From Thalassospira mesophila (GTDB lineage: Bacteria; Pseudomonadota; Alphaproteobacteria; Rhodospirillales; Thalassospiraceae), in NCBI RefSeq assembly GCF_002115755.1, contig NZ_JFKA01000001.1, positions 372,001 to 436,000 on the forward strand: a stretch of DNA of 64,000 nt, read 5' to 3'. Positions within the stretch are counted from its first letter, which is position 1; every line of letters starts with the position of its first letter. A model generated the notes under the pieces. That model saw only the letters and a list, made by a program, of their open reading frames with translations, did no database searches and was not told where the DNA came from. Of this stretch, positions 51,669-62,331 are shown piece by piece. The position numbers and the translations under genes were made by a program.

Positions 51669-53027
51669 TTATCCGCGCTGTTTAACCAGTCGTGCGCAAT
51701 AAAACCCGTCCATACCGCCGAGGTCGGCCATATGGGTTGGCAAAATGCGTAATTCACCTTCGGTGGTTATGGCTTCGTCCCAGCCACCCAGTTCGTCGGC
51801 CGTAATCGGTTTGCGGGCATAGTTGGGATGATCGGCCAAAAACGACTTTATCTGAAATTCGCCTTCATCGGGCTGCATCGAACAGGTGCAATAAATCAGC
51901 TCGCCGCCCACCGCCAGCACCCGGTCGGCCTGCAACAGCAGCTTTTGCTGGATCGGCAACAGCGATTTCATCAGGGCATCGCTTGAGCGCAGCAAAATAT
52001 CGGGGTGGCGGCGAATGGTGCCAGTGGCCGAGCAGGGCGCGTCGAGTAACACCGCATCGGCAATCGGGGCATCGTCGGCCAGATCGGTGGCATCGCCGGT
52101 GACAATGGCAGCCCCCAGATCGACCCGTTCAAGGTTTTCGTAAACCCGGCGCAAGCGCCCTTCGGATTTATCCACCGCAATGGTATTGGCACCGCGGGCG
52201 GCCAACTGCATGGTTTTACCGCCGGGGGCAGCGCACAAATCATAGATGGTTTTGCCGTCATATTGGCTAAACAGCAGGGCGGGCAGGGCAGCCGCAGCAT
52301 CTTGTACCCACCATTTACCATCGTTATACCCGGGTAAATCGCGAATACGCTGGCCGCTTTCAAGGCGGATGGTGCCGGTGGGTAGCAAGGTGCCACCCAG
52401 TTTTTCGGCCCATTCGGCCCGTTCTTCGGCGTCACGCACGGAAATATCAAGTTTGGCGTAGCCAAGGCTGGCACGCGCAATCTCGCGGGCGCGATCGGCC
52501 CCATAGGTTTTTTTCCACACCCCGCGCAGCCATGCCGGAACATTCAATTGCCAGTCTTCAACCCCGTCGGGCAGCTCGTACCCGTCACGTTGCAACCCGC
52601 GCAGCACTGCGTTGACCAGTTTGATATATTTGTGCAACCCGGCATCACGCGCGAGGTTTACCGTGCTATCGACCGCGCCGTGGTCGGACACATCCATGAA
52701 GAATAACTGGGTGACGCCCAGCCGCATGATATTGGTCAGGCGGTTGGCGGTGCGGTCCTGCGGCGGGTGATAACGCGGGGCCAGAATGGCATCAATTTCG
52801 CCCAGATGGCGCAAGGTGCTGCCAAGGAGATGGCGCAAAAAATTTCGATCGCGCGAGGACAGGGCATAGCCGTGTTTTGCCAGCAATTCATCGAGCGTGA
52901 CTTCCCCGCCGCGCAATTCCTGCAGGGTTTTAAGGGCCAGCATACGCGGGTCTGCGGCCACGGGGGCGGCAGAGGTGCGCGCATCGGGGCTGCGGCGGCC
53001 AGAATGGTTTGAACGGCTTTCACGCAC
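51669..53027 (-). CDS. rsmB: RsmB-like rRNA cytosine-C5 methyltransferase
   Basis: The 452-residue protein has an N-terminal NusB-like RNA-binding domain (about residues 25-155) and a SAM-dependent methyltransferase of the NOL1/NOP2/Sun type. Motifs are [31 protein letters not shown] with the releasing cysteine, and [12 protein letters not shown] with the nucleophile. It should methylate 16S rRNA at C967. It starts at GTG 53027 after AAGGAGAGA. The N-terminal 20 residues are basic and Ser-rich. Confidence 0.93.
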   Translation of the reverse strand: MRESRSNHSGRRSPDARTSAAPVAADPRMLALKTLQELRGGEVTLDELLAKHGYALSSRDRNFLRHLLGSTLRHLGEIDAILAPRYHPPQDRTANRLTNIMRLGVTQLFFMDVSDHGAVDSTVNLARDAGLHKYIKLVNAVLRGLQRDGYELPDGVEDWQLNVPAWLRGVWKKTYGADRAREIARASLGYAKLDISVRDAEERAEWAEKLGGTLLPTGTIRLESGQRIRDLPGYNDGKWWVQDAAAALPALLFSQYDGKTIYDLCAAPGGKTMQLAARGANTIAVDKSEGRLRRVYENLERVDLGAAIVTGDATDLADDAPIADAVLLDAPCSATGTIRRHPDILLRSSDALMKSLLPIQQKLLLQADRVLAVGGELIYCTCSMQPDEGEFQIKSFLADHPNYARKPITADELGGWDEAITTEGELRILPTHMADLGGMDGFYCARLVKQRG

Positions 53028-53212
53028 GGAAGGGTCTCTCCTTGATCAATATAATAGTGTAAGTAAGCGTGATAGGCAGGGGTGTAAAGCGTCTTGGCCG
53101 CAATTCAGCCCTGCCAAAGCGACGGTTTATGCGCAAAAACCGAAAAACCTTGCGGTTGGGTGCCTGCATCGCTAATCCAGAAATCAAATCTAATTAAAAG
53201 CGGGTCTGTTTG

Positions 53213-54244
53213 ATGTCATTTGCTGCCCTTGCCGGTTTTTCAGGCGGTTTGCTACTTGCCTCGTTGCTGTTGACCGGGGCAGTTTTGCGATATTTGCGCC
53301 ACAAAGCCATTCTCGACATGCCCAATCATCGTTCCAGCCATGCTGTGCCCACGCCACGCGGCGGCGGGCTGGCGGTAACGCCGTTGCTGTTACTGATGGT
53401 GGCCGGGGTGACAATCTGGTTTGGTGATGCGGGCTGGCAACGCTGGTTAATGCTGGCCACAGCGGTTGGTTTGGCGGCCATTTGCTGGATGGATGACCGC
53501 CATGATTTATCGGCACGGTTACGGTTCGGGTTTCAGTTTGTTGCCGTAATTTGCGGGATCACAGCCCTGAGTGGCCCGGTTTTGCAAGGGTTGGTGCCCC
53601 TGTGGCTGGACCATGTGCTGGTGGTTCTGGCGTGGGTGTGGTTTGTGAACCTGTTTAATTTCATGGATGGCATCGACGGTATTTCCGGGGTTGAAGCCGG
53701 ATCAATCGGGGCGGGTGTGTTTGTGGTTGCCCTGTTGGCATTTACCCCGGCCTTTGTCGACCTGGGTGTGATCGGCCTTGGCATCGTTGCGATTATGCTG
53801 GGATTTCTGATCTGGAACTGGCACCCGGCCAAGCTGTTTTTGGGCGATGTCGGGTCAATTCCACTGGGCTATGTGCTGGGCTGGTTGTTATTGGAAATGG
53901 CGGCGCGCGGGGCGTGGCTGCCGGCTCTGATATTTCCGGCATATTATTTGTTTGATGCGACCTATACCCTTGTGCGCCGGGCTGCACGAGGCGAGAAAAT
54001 ATGGCAGGCGCATCGCCAGCATGCCTATCAGGTGGCGACCGGGCGCGGCATGAGCCACGGGACGGTATCCTTGCTGATCCTGCCGGCAAACCTGATCCTG
54101 ATAACGGTTGTGTTTGTACCCTTGCCCGTTGTTATAGCGGGGGCGATTGCCCGTTTGGGGATCGCGCTGGGTGTTGTATTATTGCTGGTTGCGATCTTGC
54201 GGTTTTGGCCGATGGCAAAGGCCGATGGGTCTGCCGGGAAATAA
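53213..54244 (+). CDS. WecA/MraY-like undecaprenyl-phosphate sugar-phosphate transferase
   Basis: The 343-residue inner-membrane protein has about ten hydrophobic segments. Family motifs are RRSSH-like NHRSSHAVPTPRGGG, the cytoplasmic DDRHDL, NLFNFMDGIDGISGVE and GDVGSIPLGY. It transfers a sugar-phosphate from a UDP-sugar to undecaprenyl phosphate, starting a polysaccharide or O-antigen unit. RAARGEKIWQAHRQHAYQ near the end is the loop typical of WecA relatives. It is 126 bp before a CapD-like gene on the same strand, and the two probably work together. Confidence 0.9.
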   Translation: MSFAALAGFSGGLLLASLLLTGAVLRYLRHKAILDMPNHRSSHAVPTPRGGGLAVTPLLLLMVAGVTIWFGDAGWQRWLMLATAVGLAAICWMDDRHDLSARLRFGFQFVAVICGITALSGPVLQGLVPLWLDHVLVVLAWVWFVNLFNFMDGIDGISGVEAGSIGAGVFVVALLAFTPAFVDLGVIGLGIVAIMLGFLIWNWHPAKLFLGDVGSIPLGYVLGWLLLEMAARGAWLPALIFPAYYLFDATYTLVRRAARGEKIWQAHRQHAYQVATGRGMSHGTVSLLILPANLILITVVFVPLPVVIAGAIARLGIALGVVLLLVAILRFWPMAKADGSAGK

Positions 54245-54369
54245 CCTGTCATTATACGACCTGTGCTTGACTTGCCCCCGTCAGGGCGCGAAAAGATCGA
54301 CCCAGGACAACAGACAAACAAAACCGCCTTTGAACAATCAGGCGCACAGGCAATTGGTTTGGGACATTT

Positions 54370-56328
54370 ATGTTGCGATTGATACGGCGTAGCCAAGTGG
54401 CGTTTGCCCATGATGTGATCATGGCGGCGGTTTCATTTCCGTTGGCGTTATATTTGCGTGTTGGCAATGCCCTGCCTTATTTTGTGCCGCAAAACATGGT
54501 TCTGGCAACACTTGGTTTTGCTGTGCTTGCGGGGGGCATCTTTTGGCTGTTCGGTCTTTATCGCGGCATCTGGCGCTATGCGTCGTTAAATGATCTGTCC
54601 CGTATTGCCAGGGCGGTGACGCTGGCGATTGCCATTTTGTTTGCTGTATTGTTTTTAACCACCCGGCTGGACTGGCTGCCGCGTTCGGCACCGATTATTC
54701 AGTGGTTTTTGTTAATGGCGCTTTTGGGCGGGCCGCGCCTGTTGTACCGCGTGGTCAAGGACCGGTCGGTATCACGTGCGATGGCGCGCGATGGCGAAAG
54801 CCGCATTCCCATTTTGCTGATCGGGGCGGGCGATGAATCCGAAGCCTTCATTCGTGAAACCCGCCGTTCGGCGCTGGCCCCGTTTGAAGTTGTTGGCATT
54901 GTTGGCCTGACCGAGGGGCGCGTGGGCCGCAATATGCATGGGGTCAAGGTTTTTGACACGGTGGATAACCTTGAAGCCACCCTTGATAAGCTGGAAAAGG
55001 TGCGACAGGACCACCGGCCGCGCAAGCTGGTATTAACCGGTAATGCCCTGCGCCATCCTGACATTGGCAAATGGGTTGAAATCGCTGACCGGCGTGGGCT
55101 GGTTTTATCACGATTGCCCAAACTGGGCGATTTGCGCGACGGTATTGCCGACCCGCTGCAAATTCGCCCCGTCGCGATTGAAGATTTGCTTGGCAGGCCC
55201 GAAGCGCGCCTGGACCGTGAAAAAGTCCGCCACATGATTGCCGGTCGCCGGGTTCTGGTGACGGGGGCTGGCGGATCAATCGGGTCGGAACTGGTGCGCC
55301 AGATTGCCAGTTATGGCCCGGCACGGATTTGCCTGTTTGATGCGGGTGAATATAATTTGTACGAAATCGACATGGAAATGTCGGAAAAACACCCCGACCT
55401 GCCGCGCTATAGCGTGCTGGGTGATGTGCGCGACCGGGTACGTCTGGATCAGGTTTTTGCCATCGAGAAACCTGATATTGTGTTCCATGCGGCGGCCTAT
55501 AAACATGTGCCGCTGGTCGAACACAATCCCAATGAAGGTATTTTGACCAACACCATTGGGACGCGCAATGTGGCCGAGGCCTGCCGCGCTGCCGATGTTG
55601 AAACCATGGTGCTGATCTCGACCGACAAGGCGGTGAACCCGGCCAACGTGATGGGTGCGTCCAAGCGGCTGGCGGAATGTTATTGTCAGGCGTTAGAAAC
55701 CTTAAGCGATGAAGAACGGGGTAAAACCCGCTTTGTCACTGTGCGGTTTGGCAATGTTTTGGGCTCTACCGGGTCGGTTGTGCCGTTATTTCGCCGCCAG
55801 CTTGAGGCCGGTGGGCCGTTAACCGTGACCCATGAAGGCATTACGCGTTATTTCATGACCATTGCCGAAGCGGTTGAACTGGTATTGCAGGCCGCCGAGA
55901 TGGGCCGTCAGGGCATGACGGCGGGCGGCAAGATTTTTGTTCTTGATATGGGCCGCCCGGTCAAAATCGTTGATTTGGCACGGCAGATGATTTTGCTGGC
56001 AGGTTTGCGCCCCGAGACCGATGTGAAAATCAAGGTGACGGGGCTGCGACCGGGCGAAAAGCTTTATGAAGAACTGTTCCACGATTCCGAACCGCCAGAA
56101 CTGACCGCAACCGATGGCGTGTTGTTGGCAGCACCGCGTGTGCTGGATTATGTGCTGATTAAATCGGTGCTGGCGCAATTGGCCGAAAGCGCGCAGGCGC
56201 GCAATTCGGAACGGACGCTGGAACTGGTGTCGCAACTGGTGCCGGAATTTCAGCCGCCTGAAATTAGCGTCAGTTCGATTTTGGCCGAGCAACAGGCCGA
56301 AATTGCCAGTCGCCCGATTGATGCCTGA
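54370..56328 (+). CDS. CapD/FlaA1-like nucleoside-diphosphate sugar epimerase/dehydratase
   Basis: The 652-residue protein has about four N-terminal membrane helices (to about residue 125), a CoA-binding-like Rossmann region (150-260) and a C-terminal extended SDR domain starting VLVTGAGGSIGSELVRQI (about residue 295). The SDR part shows FHAAAYKHVPLVE, STDKAVNPANVMGASKRLAE and DMGRPVKIVDLARQMI. Relatives are UDP-GlcNAc 4,6-dehydratases or epimerases that supply sugars for capsules and O-antigens. The classical Tyr-xxx-Lys is altered to Met/Lys as in long CapD proteins. Confidence 0.9.
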   Translation: MLRLIRRSQVAFAHDVIMAAVSFPLALYLRVGNALPYFVPQNMVLATLGFAVLAGGIFWLFGLYRGIWRYASLNDLSRIARAVTLAIAILFAVLFLTTRLDWLPRSAPIIQWFLLMALLGGPRLLYRVVKDRSVSRAMARDGESRIPILLIGAGDESEAFIRETRRSALAPFEVVGIVGLTEGRVGRNMHGVKVFDTVDNLEATLDKLEKVRQDHRPRKLVLTGNALRHPDIGKWVEIADRRGLVLSRLPKLGDLRDGIADPLQIRPVAIEDLLGRPEARLDREKVRHMIAGRRVLVTGAGGSIGSELVRQIASYGPARICLFDAGEYNLYEIDMEMSEKHPDLPRYSVLGDVRDRVRLDQVFAIEKPDIVFHAAAYKHVPLVEHNPNEGILTNTIGTRNVAEACRAADVETMVLISTDKAVNPANVMGASKRLAECYCQALETLSDEERGKTRFVTVRFGNVLGSTGSVVPLFRRQLEAGGPLTVTHEGITRYFMTIAEAVELVLQAAEMGRQGMTAGGKIFVLDMGRPVKIVDLARQMILLAGLRPETDVKIKVTGLRPGEKLYEELFHDSEPPELTATDGVLLAAPRVLDYVLIKSVLAQLAESAQARNSERTLELVSQLVPEFQPPEISVSSILAEQQAEIASRPIDA

Positions 56329-56579
56329 GGCGATACCTGCTTTTTGATAGTAGGCTGCCTGAAAAAACAGCATGTTTCATTTGTGCTGACGAGATAGCCG
56401 CCTTGCAACAATTCGGGGTCCACATTTGGCCCGTTGCGTGTTATTGCTCCGCCCGAAATCGGACCGGGCCCATTAATGATGTGTGTTTGCCGAAATTGCA
56501 AAAGGCAGAACGGCAGAACCATGATTAATGCGCCCGGGCCATGTTCCTGTTTCCGTTCCTGCATGAAAGCGAAGCCCCG

Positions 56580-58157
56580 ATGACAGCCCGTATTGCGCGC
56601 GCGCTTATTTCTGTTTCCGATAAAACCGGTCTGGTTGAATTTGCCAAATCCCTGCACGAACAGGGTGTTGAAATTCTGTCGACTGGCGGTTCCGCCAAGG
56701 CCATTGAAGCGGCTGGTATTCCGGTTAAGGAAGTTGCCTCCCATACCGGTTTTCCCGAAATTATGGATGGCCGTGTCAAAACCCTGCATCCGAAAATTCA
56801 TGGCGGCCTGTTGGGCCGTCGTTCTGTTTCCAGCCACATGCAGGCGATGACCGACAACGACATCACCCCGATTGATCTGGTGGCCGTTAACCTGTATCCG
56901 TTCGAGGAAACCGTTGCCAAGGGTGCCGATTATGACACCTGCATCGAAAATATCGATATCGGTGGCCCCGGCATGATCCGATCTGCGGCCAAAAACCATG
57001 AATCGGTGACCGTAATTGTTGATCCGGCCGATTATGGCCGTGTGGTTGCCGAAATGGGCGACAATGCAGGTGCCACCACCTATGAAACCCGCCGTGCGCT
57101 GGCTGCCAAGGCCTATGCCCGCACCGGGTCTTATGATGCGGCAATTTCAACCTGGTTTGCCGGTCAGCTTGGTGAAACCTTCCCGCAGCGTTTGAATGTT
57201 TCGGCCGAACTGAAACAAACCCTGCGTTATGGTGAAAACCCGCACCAGCAGGCGGCATTTTACACCAATGGCAAAAACCGCCCCGGTGTTGCCACCGCAA
57301 CCCAGCTTCAGGGTAAGGAACTGTCATTTAATAATTTGAATGATACCGACGCTGCCTTTGAACTGGTGTCGGAATTTTCCGAAAAACCGGCTGTTGCGAT
57401 TATCAAACACGCCAATCCCTGTGGTGTGGCCGAAGGCGAAACCTTGCTTGATGCCTATCACAAGGCATTGTCCTGCGACCCGGTATCGGCATTTGGCGGC
57501 ATTATTGCGGTAAACCGTACGCTGGATGCGGCGACCGCTGAAGAAATTGCCAAACTGTTTGCCGAAGTCGTGATCGCGCCTGATGCCGACGACGCAGCAA
57601 AAGCCGTTTTGACCGCGAAGAAAAACCTGCGTGTTCTTTTGACCGGCGGCATGGCAACCCCGGATGAAGCCGATATGACCCTGCGGTCATTGTCGGGCGG
57701 GTATTTGTTGCAAAACCGCGATGCGGGCCGGGTGACGCGCGACGATCTGAAGGTTGTGACCAAACGTGCACCGTCTGAACAGGAACTCAACGATTTGCTG
57801 TTTGCCTTCCGCGTTGGCAAACATGTGAAATCAAACGCGATCGTTTATGTGAAAAACAGCACCACAGTGGGCATTGGTGCCGGGCAGATGAGCCGGGTTG
57901 ACAGCTCGCGCATTGCTGCGTGGAAAGCCGAAGAAGCCAGCAAAAACGCTGGTGAAGAAACTGTGCGGACCGAGGCGTCGGTGGTTTCGAGCGACGCTTT
58001 CTTCCCGTTCGCCGATGGTTTGCTGGCTGCGGTCAAGGCCGGTGCCACGGCTGTTATTCAGCCGGGTGGTTCCATGCGCGATCAGGAAGTGATCGATGCG
58101 GCCGATGAAAACAACATCGCGATGGTGTTTACCGGAATGCGTCATTTCCGCCATTGA
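56580..58157 (+). CDS. purH: Bifunctional AICAR formyltransferase/IMP cyclohydrolase
   Basis: The 525-residue enzyme performs the last two steps of IMP synthesis. The N-terminal IMP cyclohydrolase has [32 protein letters not shown] and [16 protein letters not shown]. The C-terminal formyltransferase has [28 protein letters not shown] with the key Lys-His, and a characteristic C-terminal [13 protein letters not shown]. Start ATG 56580 gives the normal N-terminus; an in-frame ATG at 56541 is less likely. It is followed by a terminator. Confidence 0.97.
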   Translation: MTARIARALISVSDKTGLVEFAKSLHEQGVEILSTGGSAKAIEAAGIPVKEVASHTGFPEIMDGRVKTLHPKIHGGLLGRRSVSSHMQAMTDNDITPIDLVAVNLYPFEETVAKGADYDTCIENIDIGGPGMIRSAAKNHESVTVIVDPADYGRVVAEMGDNAGATTYETRRALAAKAYARTGSYDAAISTWFAGQLGETFPQRLNVSAELKQTLRYGENPHQQAAFYTNGKNRPGVATATQLQGKELSFNNLNDTDAAFELVSEFSEKPAVAIIKHANPCGVAEGETLLDAYHKALSCDPVSAFGGIIAVNRTLDAATAEEIAKLFAEVVIAPDADDAAKAVLTAKKNLRVLLTGGMATPDEADMTLRSLSGGYLLQNRDAGRVTRDDLKVVTKRAPSEQELNDLLFAFRVGKHVKSNAIVYVKNSTTVGIGAGQMSRVDSSRIAAWKAEEASKNAGEETVRTEASVVSSDAFFPFADGLLAAVKAGATAVIQPGGSMRDQEVIDAADENNIAMVFTGMRHFRH

Positions 58158-58188
58158 TCAATTTTGGTCTGGCAGGACTTGGATAAAT

Positions 58189-58228
58189 AAAAACGGCGAC
58201 CCGCGAAATATCGGGTCGCCGTTTTTTT
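58189..58228 (+). terminator. Rho-independent terminator of purH
   Basis: Fifteen pairs, AAAAACGGCGACCCG (58189-58203) with CGGGTCGCCGTTTTT (58212-58226), followed by TT. It separates purH from the convergent hemY; the A-run on the left side could make it act both ways. Confidence 0.95.
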
Positions 58229-58264
58229 ATGTATTTCGCAATCAGTGTGGTGTGCTGGGCAAAC

Positions 58265-59686
58265 TTAATCGCGGCCGGGTTTTTGCAGCACAGCCGTTTC
58301 ATCGCCGTCAATCGTGGTGCCAGCTACCGAAACCGCCAGCGGGGCATTTGGCTTGCCCGCTATGCCTGCATGGCCATGATCGTCATGGGGGTGGTTATGC
58401 AGGCGCAAAGGCGCACGCCAGTCAATCGCACCAAAGGAATGGCAGGAGGGGCAAATAACCGACCATTTGCCGGTTTCCGCACCACACGCGCTACAGCGCC
58501 AGTCCGGGTCGGGGTTGGCGTGGCTGGCTTTGACCAGCAATTCACGCGCCTTGGCCGGGTCCTGCTTTTCGGCAAATTCCAGATCGGCAAGAAGGCGATA
58601 ATGGCGGGCCTGTGCGTTTTTGGTAATTGCCTTTTCAAGGTTGCTGCGCGCCATGCCCCAAAGCTGGGCATGAAGGGCGGCTTCGGCCAACAGCAACTGG
58701 CTTTCGGGGTGGTCGGTTTTACCGGCAATCAGTTTTTCAACGGCTTTGATTTTACTAAGAGCATCGCCGTCCAGACTTTGCAGGTAAAGCTGGCCCAAAG
58801 CCCCATTGGGGCTGACCTGCCAGCTTTGGGTGACAATATCGCGCGCCTTGGCGGGCTGATTGACCTTTATGTAAAGCTCGGTCAGTAAAATGGCAGCACC
58901 GCTGAAATCGGGATGGGCGGTCAGGGCTTTGCGCAACAATTTGACGGCTTCGCTGTTTTCCCCGTCGCGCACAGCATCTTCGGCCTTTGCCGTTATCAGC
59001 AGGGCGCGGCGACGTGAAAGCTCGTCTTCTTTAAAAATCTCGGCCTTTTGCGCATCAACCAGCAGGGTTAAGGCCCGGTCCCAGCGTTTCGCACCCAACA
59101 GCAAATCGAAATAAGTGACCAGAACCGACGGATTGCGCGGGCGCAAACGGTGCGCGCGTTCGGCGTAATCAAGGGCGGCGGCGCGGTCATCCGATTTCAG
59201 GGATAATTGCAGCAGGCCACGCAGCCCGAAAAATGCCGAATCCGGTGATTTCAGCATTTCTTCAAACTGGTGATGGGCGGCGTCATTGTTGCCTTCAAGT
59301 TCGGCGGCCTGTGCGGTCAGAAGGCGGGTTAAGGTATCGTCTTCCAGGTATTTATCAACCGCACGGGTATGTTTAAGCGCCTGACGCACATCACCCGATG
59401 CCAGTTCCAAAAGACCCATGGTGAGGGCCTGCTGGCCCTTTTTACGGCGACGGCTGCCGAGCATGCGCCCGACCCAGCCCGGCGAGCGTGAAATGACAAA
59501 CCAGATGCGCCACAGCACGACCAGAACCATAACCAGTGCGAGAATGGCCAGCACCACCATGCCGATAGAGCCATCAAACCGATAGCCCAGCCAGATGACG
59601 GTCATGGTGCCGGGATTATTGGCAAACCAGACAGCCCCGGTCACAAGGGCGACTGTGATTAGAATAAACAGAACCAGACGGATCAT
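58265..59686 (-). CDS. hemY: HemY-like TPR membrane protein with a C-terminal zinc ribbon
   Basis: The 473-residue protein has two membrane helices (about residues 1-20 and 40-65) followed by the HemY_N region and helical TPR-like repeats. Near residue 390 it has a CxxC...CxxC zinc ribbon (CSACGAETGKWSVICPSC) typical of the alphaproteobacterial form, and a His-rich tail (HNHPHDDHGH). HemY is linked to heme synthesis, but its exact role is unclear. Its ATG overlaps the upstream Mic60-like stop by four bases, and it closes the heme gene block. Confidence 0.88.
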   Translation of the reverse strand: MIRLVLFILITVALVTGAVWFANNPGTMTVIWLGYRFDGSIGMVVLAILALVMVLVVLWRIWFVISRSPGWVGRMLGSRRRKKGQQALTMGLLELASGDVRQALKHTRAVDKYLEDDTLTRLLTAQAAELEGNNDAAHHQFEEMLKSPDSAFFGLRGLLQLSLKSDDRAAALDYAERAHRLRPRNPSVLVTYFDLLLGAKRWDRALTLLVDAQKAEIFKEDELSRRRALLITAKAEDAVRDGENSEAVKLLRKALTAHPDFSGAAILLTELYIKVNQPAKARDIVTQSWQVSPNGALGQLYLQSLDGDALSKIKAVEKLIAGKTDHPESQLLLAEAALHAQLWGMARSNLEKAITKNAQARHYRLLADLEFAEKQDPAKARELLVKASHANPDPDWRCSACGAETGKWSVICPSCHSFGAIDWRAPLRLHNHPHDDHGHAGIAGKPNAPLAVSVAGTTIDGDETAVLQKPGRD

Positions 59687-61473
59687 TGGGCATCCTCCGA
59701 CCCGGTGGTGGCATTTCCGGTTTTATCTTCGGTGCCGGTCAAAAGGCCAATCGCGTGGCTGCTTAGCACATCAATCGCCTGATTGATGGTCTGGCGGGCA
59801 TGGGCCTGATCCAGCCATGGTTTGAGGGCCGTCTTGGCGTTTTCGCCTTCAATGCCTTCAAGGGTTGTGATGGCATCGGCAAGGTTATCTTGTGCCAATG
59901 CCTGTTCGGCGGTGACCAGACGCCCATCAAGGGTTTCCTGCCCCACCACATCCACCCGGCGGATCGGAAACAGCTTTTTCAGGTTCGCTACTGTCGAGTC
60001 CCATATCCCGCCTGAATTATCGTCACTGGCGGATTTGATTGCGTCTTCTGCGGCACCAGAAAATGTCTGGCGTAATTGCTCAATTCGTGGTGCGCCAGTG
60101 CTGGCAAGAGGTTCCAGTGATGCGATCTGTTTTTGAACGACAGGATCATCCGAGCCACTGCGCGTTAGCTGGTTTAAGGCCACCTCGAACGGTCCGCCGC
60201 GCTGGGCAGCATCGCGTAAAATGGCAACAGCAATGCCAATCGCCTGACCGCGCCCGGCAATGCGCAGGCCTTCGGTGGCTTTAAGCTCGTCTTCGACCGT
60301 TGCCATACGGGCGGTAAGATCGCGCATTTCCTTGGCAACGCCCGAAAGTTCGGACTGCACCCGGGCCACGTCGTCAATCGGGGCGGTACGGGTTTCAAGT
60401 TCGCCCAGGCGGCGGGCAACAGAATCGTTCAATTCGCCGCCGCGTTCTTTGTCCAGCCGTTCGCGCAGGGCCCCGATTGTGCCTTCCAGATGTGACAGCC
60501 GGGCGGTCAGATCACTTGCAACAACAACGTTGCTGGCCTGTCCCTCATGAGAGCCCGGAGTGTCTGATGTGTCTGATGTGTCTGGCGTGTCATACGTTTT
60601 GGAAATATCGGTATCGGCAGACGGGGCGGCCTGTTGGGTGTCCATGCCCATATTGCCCATGCCATCGCCATCGCTGGCGTTATCACTGGCTTGGGATGTG
60701 CTGTTGGCATCACCGTCAGATGACGTAGCGGGCGGGGTGGTAGTGTTCGTTGCGGTGTTGGTTTGGGTGCCGCCTTGGGCGGCATCGTCCGGTGTCGATC
60801 CTTCATCCGTGTCTTGGCGCGGTGTGGCGGCGGGGGCGGTATTTTGCGTTATGGTGCCCGTGTTTGCCGTATCGGGAGCAAGGGCTTCTATCGCGGTTTG
60901 CGGCAAAAGGTCTGACAGGGCCGGTTGGGCCTGTTGCCACCACAACGAACGGCTTGCCCAAGTCAATGCCAGCACAATAGCAACAATGATCACGGCCCAG
61001 ATCACCACCATGATGGCTGGTTTGCCGGGTTTTGCAGGTTTATCTGACGGGGTGCCAGAAGCAGGCCGCGAAGGGCCGTTATTATTGCCGCTGGTGTTTT
61101 TGCCACCAGACCCGCTTGCCCCGAAGGGACCAGAACCAGTTGCGCCAGATGACGGGCTTGCGGGCTTGGTCGCACTACTGGCTGGCTTGCTGGTGCCGCC
61201 TGGTGGCACGCTTGCATTTGCCGGTTTGTTGGCACCGGGTGGCGTCGTGGCAGTGGCCTTGGTGCTGCCTGGGGCATCGCCGGGCTTTGCCGTGCTGGCG
61301 GCGGATGGGGATGGCGACGCAGACGCAGATGCGGCGCTATCCTTGCTTGACGGCGTGCTTTGGGCGGGGGCCGCGCCAGTATTGGCATTGCCTTTACTGT
61401 CGATCGAAATCGTATCCTGGCCTTTGGCCGGCGTCGCGGAGGTGTCGGTTTTTGGCGTTTCTGGTTTTTTCAC
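59683..61473 (-). CDS. Mic60/mitofilin-like inner-membrane protein (COG4223)
   Basis: The 596-residue protein has a low-complexity Ser/Ala/Pro/Thr/Gly-rich N-terminus (to about residue 145) and one membrane helix (IMVVIWAVIIVAIVLALTW, about 153-175). A second low-complexity acidic region with Asp/Thr/Ser repeats follows (to about 325), then a coiled coil (325-410) and a C-terminal helical mitofilin-type domain. In alphaproteobacteria such proteins are homologues of mitochondrial Mic60, which shapes cristae and contacts outer-membrane proteins. Location between hemD and hemY is the usual bacterial context. Confidence 0.8.
   Translation of the reverse strand: MKKPETPKTDTSATPAKGQDTISIDSKGNANTGAAPAQSTPSSKDSAASASASPSPSAASTAKPGDAPGSTKATATTPPGANKPANASVPPGGTSKPASSATKPASPSSGATGSGPFGASGSGGKNTSGNNNGPSRPASGTPSDKPAKPGKPAIMVVIWAVIIVAIVLALTWASRSLWWQQAQPALSDLLPQTAIEALAPDTANTGTITQNTAPAATPRQDTDEGSTPDDAAQGGTQTNTATNTTTPPATSSDGDANSTSQASDNASDGDGMGNMGMDTQQAAPSADTDISKTYDTPDTSDTSDTPGSHEGQASNVVVASDLTARLSHLEGTIGALRERLDKERGGELNDSVARRLGELETRTAPIDDVARVQSELSGVAKEMRDLTARMATVEDELKATEGLRIAGRGQAIGIAVAILRDAAQRGGPFEVALNQLTRSGSDDPVVQKQIASLEPLASTGAPRIEQLRQTFSGAAEDAIKSASDDNSGGIWDSTVANLKKLFPIRRVDVVGQETLDGRLVTAEQALAQDNLADAITTLEGIEGENAKTALKPWLDQAHARQTINQAIDVLSSHAIGLLTGTEDKTGNATTGSEDAQ
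60560..60595. repeat. 9-bp tandem repeat inside the Mic60-like gene
   Basis: Four units based on GTGTCTGAT run from 60560 to 60595; the first two are identical and the others diverge at the last two to four bases. On the coding strand they encode repeated Asp-Thr-Ser/Pro triplets. Because the unit is nine bases, changes in copy number would stay in frame and vary the linker length. Confidence 0.7.
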
Positions 61474-61540
61474 GGTCGGACCATTGCAGTTTGCGGTTGT
61501 TCCGATACGCCCATTGGCGCAGGACAGTCAGGCGATTGCG

Positions 61541-62272
61541 CTATATTATTGCGCTATCAAGTGCCGATAACAGGCTTTGTTGTGTCGGTTGGGCCGCGAC
61601 CACGACCTTGCGCCAGTGCAGGCTGGCAAGGCGGTCTTGTACGGCGGGGCTTAGACAAATTGCGGTCATGTTGGCCATTGCCCCTTTTATATTGTGATGT
61701 TCCACCAGCTTAACAAAGGTTTCGGCCGTGCGGGGAGAGAAAAATAACACCGCATCAATGCCAGCGTGAACAAGGCCACCGATAAGGGCCGGTGGAAATG
61801 CGTTTGCGGCATGGGCTTCATATAATGTCTGGCGGCGTACCACGTAACCTTTTGCGGCCAGCAATGTTCCCAGATCACCGGCAGTTTTGCGTGCTGCCGG
61901 GTGATAAAGCCCGCCTTTGTCTGGCGATACTTTCTGGCTGATCAGGTCGGCCAGATCGTCAATATTGCCGCGCGCACTGGCAATGTCGGTAAATCCGGCG
62001 GCGTGTGCGGTGCTGGCGGTGGCATCACCCACAGCCAGCACCGGCAAATCGCGCCGGTTACAATGGCGGGTAAAGGCCCGAACCCCGTTGGCCGAGGTGA
62101 AAACCAGCGCCTGAATATTGTCAAGGTCGAGGCTGTGAGCACCATGTGGCAGCGCGGGGAATTCTATCGTCAACATCGGCGCACAACAGATTTCATAACC
62201 GCGTACAGTCAATTCTGCGCACAAATCAGTCGAGTCTGTTTCAGGCCGTGTGTTGAGGACAGTTTTCCCCAT
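61541..62272 (-). CDS. hemD: Uroporphyrinogen-III synthase
   Basis: HemD cyclises hydroxymethylbilane to uroporphyrinogen III. The 243-residue protein has low conservation as usual, but VLNTRPETDSTDLCAELTVRGYEICCAPML, VFTSANGVRAF and ADAVLFFSPRTAETFVKL-like segments fit the fold. It follows hemC. ATG 62272 with GGAAG upstream is preferred; an in-frame TTG at 62335 overlaps the hemC stop and would add 21 residues. Next comes the Mic60-like gene 67 bp on. Confidence 0.88.
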   Translation of the reverse strand: MGKTVLNTRPETDSTDLCAELTVRGYEICCAPMLTIEFPALPHGAHSLDLDNIQALVFTSANGVRAFTRHCNRRDLPVLAVGDATASTAHAAGFTDIASARGNIDDLADLISQKVSPDKGGLYHPAARKTAGDLGTLLAAKGYVVRRQTLYEAHAANAFPPALIGGLVHAGIDAVLFFSPRTAETFVKLVEHHNIKGAMANMTAICLSPAVQDRLASLHWRKVVVAAQPTQQSLLSALDSAII

Positions 62273-62331
62273 ATTTTCTTCCGCGTTGTTCAGGTCGGTC
62301 TTGTTTTGTCGCGTGGTGGCAAGGTTGCACG

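Noticed and set aside
60560-61570. A 336-codon hydrophobic plus-strand frame
   Set aside because: It is antisense to the low-complexity Ser/Ala/Pro part of the Mic60-like gene; its Val/Leu/Ala richness is the mirror of that composition.
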